Below, one piece after another: positions 15,388 through 22,975 of a stretch of DNA of 43,293 nt (positions within the stretch are counted from its first letter, which is position 1; each line of letters starts with the position of its first letter). Origin of the DNA: Streptomyces sp. NRRL B-1347 (GTDB lineage: Bacteria; Actinomycetota; Actinomycetes; Streptomycetales; Streptomycetaceae); contig NZ_JOJM01000067.1 of the NCBI RefSeq assembly GCF_000720325.1, positions 1-43,293 of the forward strand. The letters are read 5' to 3'. The position numbers and the translations under genes were made by a program. The notes below the pieces were generated by a model. The model ran no database searches, was not told the origin of the DNA, and saw only the letters and a program-made list of their open reading frames with translations.

Positions 15388-16395
15388 CTACAGCCAGCCG
15401 CGGCGCTTGAACATCCGGTACAGGACCACTTCCAGAGCGGCCATCAGCAGGATCACCGCCGGGTACGCCCACCACCACCGCAGCTCGGGCATGTGGTCGA
15501 AGTTCATGCCGTAGACACCCGCGATCATCGTGGGCACGGCCGCCATGGCCGCCCAGGCGGAGATCTTCCGCATGTCGTCGTTCTGCCGCACGCTCATCTG
15601 CGCCAGATGCGCGGACAGGATGTCGGTCACCAGGCGGTCCAGGCCCTCCACGGACTCGTTCACGCGCGTCAGATGGTCGCTGACGTCCCGCAGATAGGGC
15701 TGCGCCGACTCGTTCACGTACGGCACCGCGCGGCCGGGCGGGCCCACCCCGGCGAGCCGGGCGAGCGGCATCGCGAGCGGCCCCGTGGCCCGGCGGAACT
15801 CCAGGATCTGGCGCTTGAACCGGTAGATCCGCGACGCCGAGTTCCGCGAGCCCCCGCTGTCGGGCGAGAACACCTCGGCCTCCAGGACCTCCAGGTCCGT
15901 CTGCAGCTCCTCGGCGACCTCCAGATAGTGGTCCACGACGGCGTCGGCGATCGAGTAGAGCACCGCCGTCGGACCGTGCTTCAGAACTTCCGGTTCCGCT
16001 TCAAGGCGGTGCCGGACGCTGCCGAGCGGCGCGCCCTCGCCGTGCCGGACGGTCACCACGAACGAGTCACCCATGAAGATCATGAGCTCGCCCGATGACA
16101 CCGTGTCGCTCTCCGGCTCGTACACCACCGGCTTCAGGACCATGAAGAGCGAGTCCTCGTACACCTCCAGCTTCGGCCGCTGGTGCGCCTTCAGGGCGTC
16201 CTCGACCGCCAGCGGATGCAGTGCGAACTCCTCCGTGACCCGGTCGAACTCGGCCTCCGTCGGCTCGTGCACGCCGATCCACACGAACGCGTCCCCCGCC
16301 GCGCGCGCCTCGTCCAGGGCGTCGGAGAAGTCCGCGGGACCCTCGGTCCGGCGCCCGTGCTGGTAGATGGCACAGTCGACGATCACGCTGGGCAT
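15388..16395 (-). CDS. corA: CorA-type Mg2+/Co2+ channel
   Basis: A 335-residue membrane protein: a soluble N-terminal alpha/beta funnel domain, a long stalk helix (from about residue 220) and two C-terminal membrane helices. The signature pore motif is present (VYGMNFDHMPE), and the basic tail RMFKRRGWL closes the protein. CorA pentamers carry Mg2+ (and Co2+ or Ni2+) into the cell. The ATG at 16395 is chosen over one 27 bp upstream because PSVIVDCAIY starts the conserved domain; the ribosome binding site gggaag is unusually close to the start. It is divergent from the phosphatase gene, with 53 bp between the starts. Confidence 0.92.
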   Translation of the reverse strand: MPSVIVDCAIYQHGRRTEGPADFSDALDEARAAGDAFVWIGVHEPTEAEFDRVTEEFALHPLAVEDALKAHQRPKLEVYEDSLFMVLKPVVYEPESDTVSSGELMIFMGDSFVVTVRHGEGAPLGSVRHRLEAEPEVLKHGPTAVLYSIADAVVDHYLEVAEELQTDLEVLEAEVFSPDSGGSRNSASRIYRFKRQILEFRRATGPLAMPLARLAGVGPPGRAVPYVNESAQPYLRDVSDHLTRVNESVEGLDRLVTDILSAHLAQMSVRQNDDMRKISAWAAMAAVPTMIAGVYGMNFDHMPELRWWWAYPAVILLMAALEVVLYRMFKRRGWL

Positions 16396-16448
16396 TCTTC
16401 CCAAGCCACACTGCTGCCGCACCCGCTCGGCGGCTTAGGCTGATCCGC

Positions 16449-17135
16449 ATGCCCACGCTGATCCTCGTCAGGCACGGCCGTTCCACGGCCAACACCGCAG
16501 GCCTGCTCGCCGGGTGGACCCCCGGCGTCGGCCTCGACGAGCGCGGTGCCCGCCAGGCCGCCGCGCTGCCCGGACGCCTCGCCGCGCTGCCGCTCGCCGA
16601 AGCCGTCACCAGCCCCCTCCAGCGCTGTCAGGAGACCCTCGCACCGCTCGGGGCCGCCCGCCCGGACCTCACCGTGCACACCGACGACCGCATCGGAGAG
16701 TGCCACTACGGCGACTGGTCCGGCCGCAAGCTCGCCGAGCTCGCCGACGAGCCGCTGATGGAGGTCGTCCAGCAGCACCCGTCCGCCGCCGCCTTTCCCG
16801 GCGGCGAGTCCCTGCGCGCCATGCAGACCCGTGCCGCCGAGGCCGTCCGCGAGTGGAACGCACGCGTGGAGCGCGACCACGGCCCCGACGCCGTGTACCT
16901 CATGTGCTCCCACGGCGACATCATCAAGTCCCTCGTCGCCGAAGCCATCGGACTGCATCTCGACCTCTTTCAGCGCATCTCCGTAGAACCGTGTTCCATC
17001 ACGGCGATCCGCTACACCCGGCTGCGCCCCTTCCTCGTCCGTCTCGGGGACACCGGGGACTTCGCCTCCCTGGCCCCGCGCGCCGAGCCCGCGAGCCAAG
17101 ATGCTCAGGTGGGGGGAGACACGGGCACACCGTGA
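16449..17135 (+). CDS. Histidine phosphatase family protein (MSMEG_4193-type phosphomutase)
   Basis: A 228-residue histidine-phosphatase superfamily protein. LVRHGRSTAN carries the phospho-accepting His9; a second active-site His lies in MCSHGD and a Glu in RIGECHYGDWSG. The closest match by memory is the MSMEG_4193 family (TIGR03848), which in actinobacteria is usually encoded near the DUF3090 and SCO1664-type genes and mshC, exactly as seen here. Its substrate is not known. Tagget-like hexamer taggct (16436-16441) lies 7 bases before the ATG and no ribosome binding site is visible, which suggests a leaderless mRNA. It is likely the first gene of an operon running to mshC or to the kinase-like gene. 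Confidence 0.88.
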   Translation: MPTLILVRHGRSTANTAGLLAGWTPGVGLDERGARQAAALPGRLAALPLAEAVTSPLQRCQETLAPLGAARPDLTVHTDDRIGECHYGDWSGRKLAELADEPLMEVVQQHPSAAAFPGGESLRAMQTRAAEAVREWNARVERDHGPDAVYLMCSHGDIIKSLVAEAIGLHLDLFQRISVEPCSITAIRYTRLRPFLVRLGDTGDFASLAPRAEPASQDAQVGGDTGTP

Positions 17136-17225
17136 GACGCGCGATGACCGTGATCGTCGCCCGCAGTAGGGTTCAGTGCAGTTGTCGCGCCAAGAACATG
17201 CAGTCGATTCCAATGGAGACAGGAC

Positions 17226-17816
17226 GTGTCCCGTCAGGTGTTCCTCTACGACCCGCCGGAACGCTTCGTGGCCGGAACGGTCGGGCTGCCCGGGCGGCGT
17301 ACCTTCTTCCTCCAGGCGTCCGCCGGAGTGCGAGTGACCAGCGTCGCCCTGGAGAAGACCCAGGTGGCCGCCCTCGCCGAGCGCATGGAAGAGCTCCTCG
17401 ACGAGGTGGTACGGCGTAGCGGGGGCAGCGCGGCGGTGCCCGCAGTGGCGCCCACCGAGGTCGCGGACAGCGCCCCGCTCGACTCGCCCGTCGAGGAGGA
17501 GTTCCGGGTCGGCACGATGGCCCTGGCCTGGGACGGCGAGGCCGAACGGATGATCGTGGAGGCGCAGGCGCTCGTCGAGCTGGACGCGGACTCCGACGAG
17601 GACCTCGCGGAAGCCGAGGAAAGGCTCCTGCAGGACGAGGAGAACGGCCCCCCGATGCTGCGCGTCCGGCTCACCGGGGCGCAGGCCAGGGCCTTCGCCA
17701 AGCGTGCCCTCGACGTCGTGAACGCCGGGCGCCCGCCGTGCCCGCTGTGCAGCCTGCCGCTCGACCCGGAAGGACACGTATGCCCGCGCCAGAACGGATA
17801 CCGGCGGGGAGCCTGA
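17226..17816 (+). CDS. DUF3090 family protein
   Basis: A 196-residue actinobacterial protein, MSRQVFLYDPPERFVAGTVG at the start, ending in a four-cysteine/histidine knuckle CPLCSLPLDPEGHVCPRQNG that probably binds zinc. It matches DUF3090 (TIGR03847), function unknown, which co-occurs with the SCO1664-type kinase-like gene and the phosphatase upstream. The start is GTG 17226 with ggagacagg upstream. The 3' end overlaps the next gene by 37 bp in another frame, so translation of the two is tightly linked. Confidence 0.9.
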   Translation: MSRQVFLYDPPERFVAGTVGLPGRRTFFLQASAGVRVTSVALEKTQVAALAERMEELLDEVVRRSGGSAAVPAVAPTEVADSAPLDSPVEEEFRVGTMALAWDGEAERMIVEAQALVELDADSDEDLAEAEERLLQDEENGPPMLRVRLTGAQARAFAKRALDVVNAGRPPCPLCSLPLDPEGHVCPRQNGYRRGA

Positions 17817-18619
17817 CCGCCACGGAACTGCTCGCCCGGGGCGAGCTGACCGTGCGCGGACAGATCCGGCAGGCGTCCAACGCGGTGCTGTACTGCTCGG
17901 TCGCGCACGACGGCGCCTCGGCAACCTGCGTGTACAAGCCCGTCCGCGGGGAGCGGCCCCTGTGGGACTTCCCCGACGGCACGCTCGCCGAGCGCGAGGT
18001 CGCCGCGTACGAGGTGTCCGAGGCGCTGGGCTGGGGCCTCGTGCCGCCCACCGTGCTGCGGGACGGGCCCTACGGAGAGGGCATGGTCCAGCTGTGGATC
18101 GACTCGCCGGGTGAGGACGCCGGAGCCGCCGAGGGTGAGGAGCTGCTCGCCCTCGTCGACGGGGACCAGCCCGGCGACGGCTGGAAGGCCGTCGGGTTCG
18201 CCGAGGTGGGAGAGGGGCGGACGGCGCTGCTCGTGCACGCGGACGACGCCCGGCTGCGCCGCCTGGCCGTGCTCGACGCGGTGATCAACAACGCGGACCG
18301 CAAGGGCGGGCATCTGATCGCGGGCGCCGAGGGGCGGCTGTACGGCATCGACCACGGGGTCACGTTCCACGTGGAGGACAAGCTGCGGACGCTGCTGTGG
18401 GGCTGGGCGGGGGAGAAGCTCACGGACGAGGCGGTGGCCGGCCTGGGGACCCTGCGGGACGGGCTGGCCGCGGGCGGGGCCCTTGGCTCGCGCCTCGGCG
18501 AGCTGCTCACCTCCGCCGAGGTGGCGGCCACCCGGGCGCGGGTGGCCGCGCTGCTCGCCGCCGGGCGGCATCCCGCGCCCTCGGGTGAGTGGCCCGCCAT
18601 CCCCTGGCCGCCGGTGTGA
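17780..18619 (+). CDS. SCO1664-family protein with PI3/4-kinase-like fold
   Basis: A 279-residue protein of the SCO1664 family (TIGR03843). Kinase-like motifs are visible: a possible ATP-lysine in CVYKPVRGERPLWDFP, a catalytic-loop-like DAVINNADRKGGHLI and a metal-binding-like GIDHGVTFH. These resemble phosphatidylinositol 3/4-kinase and HipA-type folds. No substrate is known. ATG 17780 is chosen over an in-frame ATG 42 bp upstream because ggaagg lies 6 bases before it. It overlaps the DUF3090 gene by 37 bp. The steady neighbourhood with mshC suggests a role tied to mycothiol or protein modification, but that is inference only. Confidence 0.88.
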   Translation: MPAPERIPAGSLTATELLARGELTVRGQIRQASNAVLYCSVAHDGASATCVYKPVRGERPLWDFPDGTLAEREVAAYEVSEALGWGLVPPTVLRDGPYGEGMVQLWIDSPGEDAGAAEGEELLALVDGDQPGDGWKAVGFAEVGEGRTALLVHADDARLRRLAVLDAVINNADRKGGHLIAGAEGRLYGIDHGVTFHVEDKLRTLLWGWAGEKLTDEAVAGLGTLRDGLAAGGALGSRLGELLTSAEVAATRARVAALLAAGRHPAPSGEWPAIPWPPV

Positions 18620-18721
18620 GCCCCCGCTGAACCGCCGCACGGCAGGCGCCGGGCACGGCGGGGAACAGGGGGATCGTCCCCGGGGTCGTATGTGGACGGT
18701 GCATCCGGTTAGGCTCATGGC

Positions 18722-19951
18722 ATGTATGCCTGGCCCGCTTCTGAGGTCCCCGCCCTGCCTGGCAAGGGCCGCGACCTCCGGATCCACGACACCGCGACCG
18801 GTGACCTCGTCACCCTCGAGCCCGGTCCCGTCGCCCGTCTCTACGTCTGCGGCATCACTCCGTACGACGCGACCCACATGGGTCACGCGGCGACCTACAA
18901 CGCGTTCGACCTCGTGCAGCGCGTGTGGCTCGACACGAAGCGGCAGGTGCACTACGTACAGAACGTGACCGACGTGGACGATCCGCTCCTGGAGCGGGCG
19001 AACCGCGACGGCAAGGACTGGATGGAGCTCGCGCAGTCCGAAACCGCGCTGTTCCGCGAGGACATGACCGCCCTGCGGCTGCTTCCGCCCCAGCACTACG
19101 TGGGCGCCGTCGAGTCGATACCCGGGATCGTGCCGCTCGTGGAGCGGCTGCGGGACCAGGGTGCCGCGTACGAGCTCGACGGGGACGTCTACTTCTCCGT
19201 GGAGGCCGATCCGCACTTCGGCGAGGTGTCGGGGCTCGACGCCGCCGCCATGCGGCTGCTCTCCGCCGAGCGCGGCGGCGACCCGGACCGGCCCGGCAAG
19301 AAGAACCCGCTCGACCCGATGCTGTGGATGGCGGCCCGCGAGGGCGAGCCCAGCTGGGACGGCGCCTCGCTCGGCCGCGGCCGGCCGGGCTGGCACATCG
19401 AGTGCGTGGCGATCGCCCTCGACCACCTGGGGATGGGCTTCGACGTCCAGGGCGGCGGCTCCGACCTCGCCTTCCCGCACCACGAGATGGGCGCGTCCCA
19501 CGCGCAGGCCCTCACCGGGGAGCACCCCTTCGCCAAGGCGTACGTGCACGCCGGGATGGTCGCGCTCAACGGCGCCAAGATGTCCAAGTCCAAGGGCAAC
19601 CTGGTGTTCGTGTCGAAGCTCCGGCACGACGGCGTCGACCCCGCCGCCATCCGGCTCGCGCTCCTCGCCCACCACTACCGCGCCGACTGGGAGTGGACCG
19701 ACCAGGTCCTCCAGGACGCCGTCGAGCGCCTCGGGCGCTGGCGCGCCGCCGTGTCCCGGCCGGACGGGCCGTCCGCCGACGGACTCGTCGAGGAGCTGCG
19801 CGAGGCCCTCGCCAACGACCTGGACGCGCCCGCCGCGCTCGCCGCCGTGGACCGCTGGGTCGCCCGTCAGGACGCCGAGGGCGGCGCGGACGAGGGGGCG
19901 CCCGGAGTGGTGTCGCGCGCCGTCGACGCACTGCTCGGCGTGGCCCTGTAG
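18722..19951 (+). CDS. mshC: Cysteine:glucosaminyl-inositol ligase (mycothiol synthesis)
   Basis: A 409-residue paralogue of cysteinyl-tRNA synthetase that joins cysteine to 1-D-myo-inosityl-2-amino-2-deoxy-alpha-D-glucopyranoside, the fourth step of mycothiol synthesis. Visible: zinc-ligand Cys43 in YVCGITPYD, the HIGH-like motif THMGH (51-55), [10 protein letters not shown] and the KMSKS loop (286-290). It lacks the tRNA anticodon-binding domain and has the length expected for MshC. The hexamer taggct (18710-18715) lies 6 bases before the ATG, so transcription may start at the initiation codon itself. A 102-bp gap separates it from the upstream gene. Its stop codon is the first base triplet of a 15-bp tandem repeat. 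Confidence 0.96.
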   Translation: MYAWPASEVPALPGKGRDLRIHDTATGDLVTLEPGPVARLYVCGITPYDATHMGHAATYNAFDLVQRVWLDTKRQVHYVQNVTDVDDPLLERANRDGKDWMELAQSETALFREDMTALRLLPPQHYVGAVESIPGIVPLVERLRDQGAAYELDGDVYFSVEADPHFGEVSGLDAAAMRLLSAERGGDPDRPGKKNPLDPMLWMAAREGEPSWDGASLGRGRPGWHIECVAIALDHLGMGFDVQGGGSDLAFPHHEMGASHAQALTGEHPFAKAYVHAGMVALNGAKMSKSKGNLVFVSKLRHDGVDPAAIRLALLAHHYRADWEWTDQVLQDAVERLGRWRAAVSRPDGPSADGLVEELREALANDLDAPAALAAVDRWVARQDAEGGADEGAPGVVSRAVDALLGVAL

Positions 19952-20009
19952 GCACCTGCTTCGTAGGTACTTGCTTCGTAGGCACCTGCTTCGTAGACGC
20001 GCGCTTCCG
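19949..20009 (+). repeat. 15-bp tandem repeat starting at the mshC stop codon
   Basis: Three units taggcacctgcttcg, taggtacttgcttcg and taggcacctgcttcg (19949-19993) and a decayed fourth (to ~20009). Each unit starts with TAG in the mshC frame, so the stop codon is present four times in a row. Confidence 0.9.
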
Positions 20010-20044
20010 TAGCCGCGCTCTGGCGAGTACGCGGACAGCGGCGA

Positions 20045-20080
20045 GCGGCGCCGGGCGGGAAGGACTCCGCCCGGCGCCGC
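20045..20080. terminator. Terminator between mshC and the Gln-rich gene
   Basis: A perfect 14-bp stem (gcggcgccgggcgg at 20045-20058, ccgcccggcgccgc at 20067-20080) with an 8-base loop lies between the convergent genes and can serve both. Confidence 0.85.
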
Positions 20081-20115
20081 CGTCCCACCGGTGCCTCACA
20101 CGGCTGCCGTACGGG

Positions 20116-20799
20116 TCACCTGGTGATCACGATGGCGAGCAGGATGCCCGGGTTGTTGGTGTCGTAGTAGCCGATGACCGGCTGCCCGTACGCGAAGGCC
20201 TCCTGCACCTGGTCGCGGGTGCGGTCGAGCGGGTTGATGAAGACGCGCCAGTCGCCGTCCACGTGCAGATAGAGCAGCGTGGCCTGGCCGGGCAGGGGCT
20301 GGATGACGTCCCAGAAGCTCTCCGCCACGTTGCCCGACAGGGCCTGCGTGGAGATCGTGGGCGCCTGCGCCTGCGGGACCTGCTGCTGCCCGAGCTGCTG
20401 GAGCAGCTGCTGGAACGGCTGCTGCTGGCCGAGCTGCTGCATCTGCTGGCGCAGGTGCGGCGGGATCTGCTGGCCCTGGATCTGCTGCTGGCCGAAGGGC
20501 TGCTGCTGACCTTGCTGGCCGAACGGCCGCTGCTGGCCGATCTGGCCCTGCTGACCGGTCTGCGGCGGCGCGGTGCTCGGGCCCTGCTGGCCGTGCTGCT
20601 GGCCGATGCCCTGCTGGCCGTACTGCTGCTGTGAGAACGGCTGCTGTTGCTGGCCGAAGGGCTGCTGCTGGGAGAACGGCTGTTGTTGCGAGAACGGCTG
20701 CTGCTGGCCGAACGGTTGCTGTTGGCCGTACTGCTGCGAGCCGAAGGGCTGCTGACCGTACTGCTGGCCCAGCTGACTCATTTGCGGGGTGGTGCTCAT
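20116..20799 (-). CDS. Prion-like glutamine-rich protein sharing a C-terminal domain with the adjacent S8 protease
   Basis: A 227-residue protein. Residues 1-147 are low complexity: about 66 are Gln, arranged as degenerate repeats of the type GQQQPF and SQQQPF with Tyr, Phe and Gly. This is the composition of prion-like or phase-separating sequences. Residues ~150-227 are globular. Residues 176-227 (LYLHVDGDWR to AIVITR) align without gaps over 38 positions with the C terminus of the protease encoded just upstream (residues 535-584 of that protein). Of the first 32 positions, 14 are identical, including GxWR, AFAxG and P. The ATG at 20799 is chosen because ggaaggtgg precedes it; an in-frame start 21 bp upstream is less well placed. 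No signal peptide or membrane segment. The gap to the protease gene is 64 bp, so one operon is likely. I do not recognise a named family. Inference: a scaffold or substrate partner of the protease. Confidence 0.8.
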   Translation of the reverse strand: MSTTPQMSQLGQQYGQQPFGSQQYGQQQPFGQQQPFSQQQPFSQQQPFGQQQQPFSQQQYGQQGIGQQHGQQGPSTAPPQTGQQGQIGQQRPFGQQGQQQPFGQQQIQGQQIPPHLRQQMQQLGQQQPFQQLLQQLGQQQVPQAQAPTISTQALSGNVAESFWDVIQPLPGQATLLYLHVDGDWRVFINPLDRTRDQVQEAFAYGQPVIGYYDTNNPGILLAIVITR

Positions 20800-20863
20800 G
20801 CGGGTGCCACCTTCCGTCAATGGTCGGTCCGTTTGCCTTGCTTCCTGTGCTTGCCGCGGTGGT

Positions 20864-22618
20864 TCAGCCCGTGACGACCAGGCCCACGACCTCGTCGCCC
20901 GCGAACCAGACGCGTACGTCGGGGGACCCGCCCGCGAAGGCGGAGTGCACCGCCTGGCGGATCTCGGGCGTCGGATGGTTCAGGTTGCGCCACTCCCCGG
21001 TCACGAAGAGCCGCAGGCGCGGCGGGAGTTCCGGCGGATAGGGGAGCAGTTCGTCCCAGTAGCGCTCGGCGCGGCCCGAGCCCACCGCCGACGGCAGGAG
21101 CTTGGTGACCGCCGCCTTGATGTCGGGGCGGTTGCCGATCCGCTGCGACGCCGGGCGGCCCGGCGCGTCCTGCTGCGGCGAGCCCGTCGCCCGCAGCACC
21201 GCACGCGCGCGTGCGGACGTCATCAGCTGCTGGTCCGCCGCCTTGAGCATGCCCTGCAGCGAGACGATCGCGCCGACCACGATCGGGGACGCCGACGACG
21301 TGCCGGAGAACGTGTCGGTGTACCAGGCGATCTCGTCCACACCGCCCTGGAGGTCGCCCGGCTGGTTCCAGAAGCCGCCGGTGGTCGTGGTCTCGCGGCC
21401 CCAGCCCTGCGCGTCCACGCGCGCCCCGTAGTTGGAGAACGCCAGGCGCGAGCGGTCCGGGCCGTGGTCGCGGCCGTGCGTGCCGGGCGGCGGCGCGCCC
21501 GCGCCGACCAGGACGGCTTCGGACGACGGGTTGGACGGGTTGAACGGGTTGCGCCACCAGGACGGGAACTCGTCCGGACGGCGCTCGTAGCGCGCGTCGT
21601 CGAGCGACTCGGCGCCGTTGCCCGCCGCCCCGACGACGACGATGCCCTTGGCCGTGGCGTAGCGGACCGCCGCGTAGTCGTCGGGCCACCACTCGACGGC
21701 GATGTAGCCGCGCTGGTCGTCGCGGTCCTCGAAGTCGAACCTCGGTCCGGGCCGGTGCAGTTCGATGAGGATGACGTCGCCGGGCCCGAGCCGGTCCGCG
21801 GCCGCGTGGATGGTCGCCGCGGTGCCGCTGGGCAGGAAGGACGCGGCCGCCGTCACGGCGTCCGGCACGATGCCGGTGACCCCGGACCCGTTGCGGTCGC
21901 CGCCGATTACGCCGATCACGGCGGTGCCGTGGTTGCGCCACGACAGGTCCTGGATCGGGGTGCCGATGACCACGCCCGCGAGCCTCGCGGACAGGTCCTC
22001 GTGGCTGAGCTGCCAGGCGCCCTCGATGTCGATGACGGTCACGCCGTCACCGCCGCCGCCGGGCCGCTGCCAGGCCCACTGCGCGTCCACGCCCTCGGGG
22101 GCCGGGCGCAGATAGCCCTGACGGCCGGTGAAGTCGGGGGTGACCGGCGCACCTTCCTTGCGGCGCCGGCCCTCGTCCGGCTCGCTGCCGCCGCCCTGCT
22201 GGCCGATCGTGCCCAGCGTGGCGGGGACGGCGCCGGGTTTGACGTACGCCGTGTCGATGCCGGGCAGCGCCGAGATCCGCGCGCGCAGTTCGGGGGCGCG
22301 GTCCGTGCCGCCGCGCACCCGGTAGAAGAGGGTCAGGTCGGGCACGTCGTCCAGGCTGCCCGCCACCGACGCCTGGAGCCGGTCCTCGCTGCCGAACAGC
22401 GGCTCCAGGGTGAGTTGTTCGTCGCTGAGGAACATGTTCAGGGCCGAGACGTCGGCACCCGTCGCCGAGCGGACGCCGTGCTCCTGGGCGCGCAGCCGGG
22501 CCTCCGGCCGCGCGACGACGATGAGTTCCTGCTCGGTCGCCCGATAGGTGAATCCCGCTCCGTCGGGTCCAGGGCCACTGCCTCCCGGATCGCCGCCCTG
22601 CCGCACCTGGTCGGTCAT
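20864..22618 (-). CDS. Cytoplasmic S8 (subtilisin-family) serine protease
   Basis: A 584-residue protein with a complete catalytic triad: Asp197 in VTVIDIEG, His230 in WRNHGTAVIG and Ser441 in FSGTSSASP, plus the oxyanion Asn334 in AAGNGAE. Residues ~23-135 form an extra N-terminal domain (TYRATEQELIVVARPEARLR to PGIDTAYVKPG) that may act as an inhibitory propeptide. Residues ~512-584 form a C-terminal domain; its last 50 residues are shared with the Gln-rich protein encoded next. There is no signal peptide: the N terminus is MTDQVRQGGDPGGSGPGPDG. Most Streptomyces subtilisins are secreted, so this one probably acts inside the cell. ATG 22618 is preferred to one 51 bp upstream because family-like sequence starts there. 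Function unknown; a regulated intracellular protease paired with a partner is inferred. Confidence 0.87.
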   Translation of the reverse strand: MTDQVRQGGDPGGSGPGPDGAGFTYRATEQELIVVARPEARLRAQEHGVRSATGADVSALNMFLSDEQLTLEPLFGSEDRLQASVAGSLDDVPDLTLFYRVRGGTDRAPELRARISALPGIDTAYVKPGAVPATLGTIGQQGGGSEPDEGRRRKEGAPVTPDFTGRQGYLRPAPEGVDAQWAWQRPGGGGDGVTVIDIEGAWQLSHEDLSARLAGVVIGTPIQDLSWRNHGTAVIGVIGGDRNGSGVTGIVPDAVTAAASFLPSGTAATIHAAADRLGPGDVILIELHRPGPRFDFEDRDDQRGYIAVEWWPDDYAAVRYATAKGIVVVGAAGNGAESLDDARYERRPDEFPSWWRNPFNPSNPSSEAVLVGAGAPPPGTHGRDHGPDRSRLAFSNYGARVDAQGWGRETTTTGGFWNQPGDLQGGVDEIAWYTDTFSGTSSASPIVVGAIVSLQGMLKAADQQLMTSARARAVLRATGSPQQDAPGRPASQRIGNRPDIKAAVTKLLPSAVGSGRAERYWDELLPYPPELPPRLRLFVTGEWRNLNHPTPEIRQAVHSAFAGGSPDVRVWFAGDEVVGLVVTG

Positions 22619-22818
22619 CGCTTCACCGCTCCCTTCGGTTTCCGCACCCCGGGCGTTCGGTCGCTGCACACCCTGCTACCGCCAGGCCGGGACGTCCAGA
22701 CCCCTTTCCCTCAACTGCGTTTGAACAGAAGTTGATTGGGGAACCGTGTGCAATTCATCGACAATCCCGTGTCACGCCGCATACCGGCCAAAAGCAGCGA
22801 GACGGATGGGGTGCGAGC

Positions 22819-22860
22819 GCACGAAGGGGCGGCACCCGTGCGGGTGCCGCCCCTTCGTGC
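22819..22860 (-). terminator. Long terminator hairpin after the PAC2 gene
   Basis: A perfect 20-bp inverted repeat (gcacgaaggggcggcacccg at 22819-22838 with its complement at 22841-22860). It lies about 105 bp downstream of the PAC2 stop within the 346-bp gap to the protease gene. The rest of that gap holds the 23-bp repeats and the protease promoter region, in which I see no other gene. Confidence 0.85.
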
Positions 22861-22889
22861 TGCCGGACGGGCCGACGCGTCCCTCGGCG

Positions 22890-22975
22890 CGGCCGCTCAG
22901 TCCTGACCGGCGCGGTCGCTCGGTCCCGACCGACACGGCCGCTCAGTCCTGACCGGTGCGACGCTCAGTCCTCGG
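22890..22975. repeat. ~23-bp tandem repeat, four units, running into the PAC2 stop codon
   Basis: Units share ctcagtcctgaccgg, found at 22896, 22919 (as ctcggtcccgaccga), 22942 and 22964 (shortened). Spacing is 23, 23 and 22 bp. The last unit contains the PAC2 stop (tca, 22965-22967), so the stop-codon neighbourhood has been copied about three times downstream. Confidence 0.85.
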
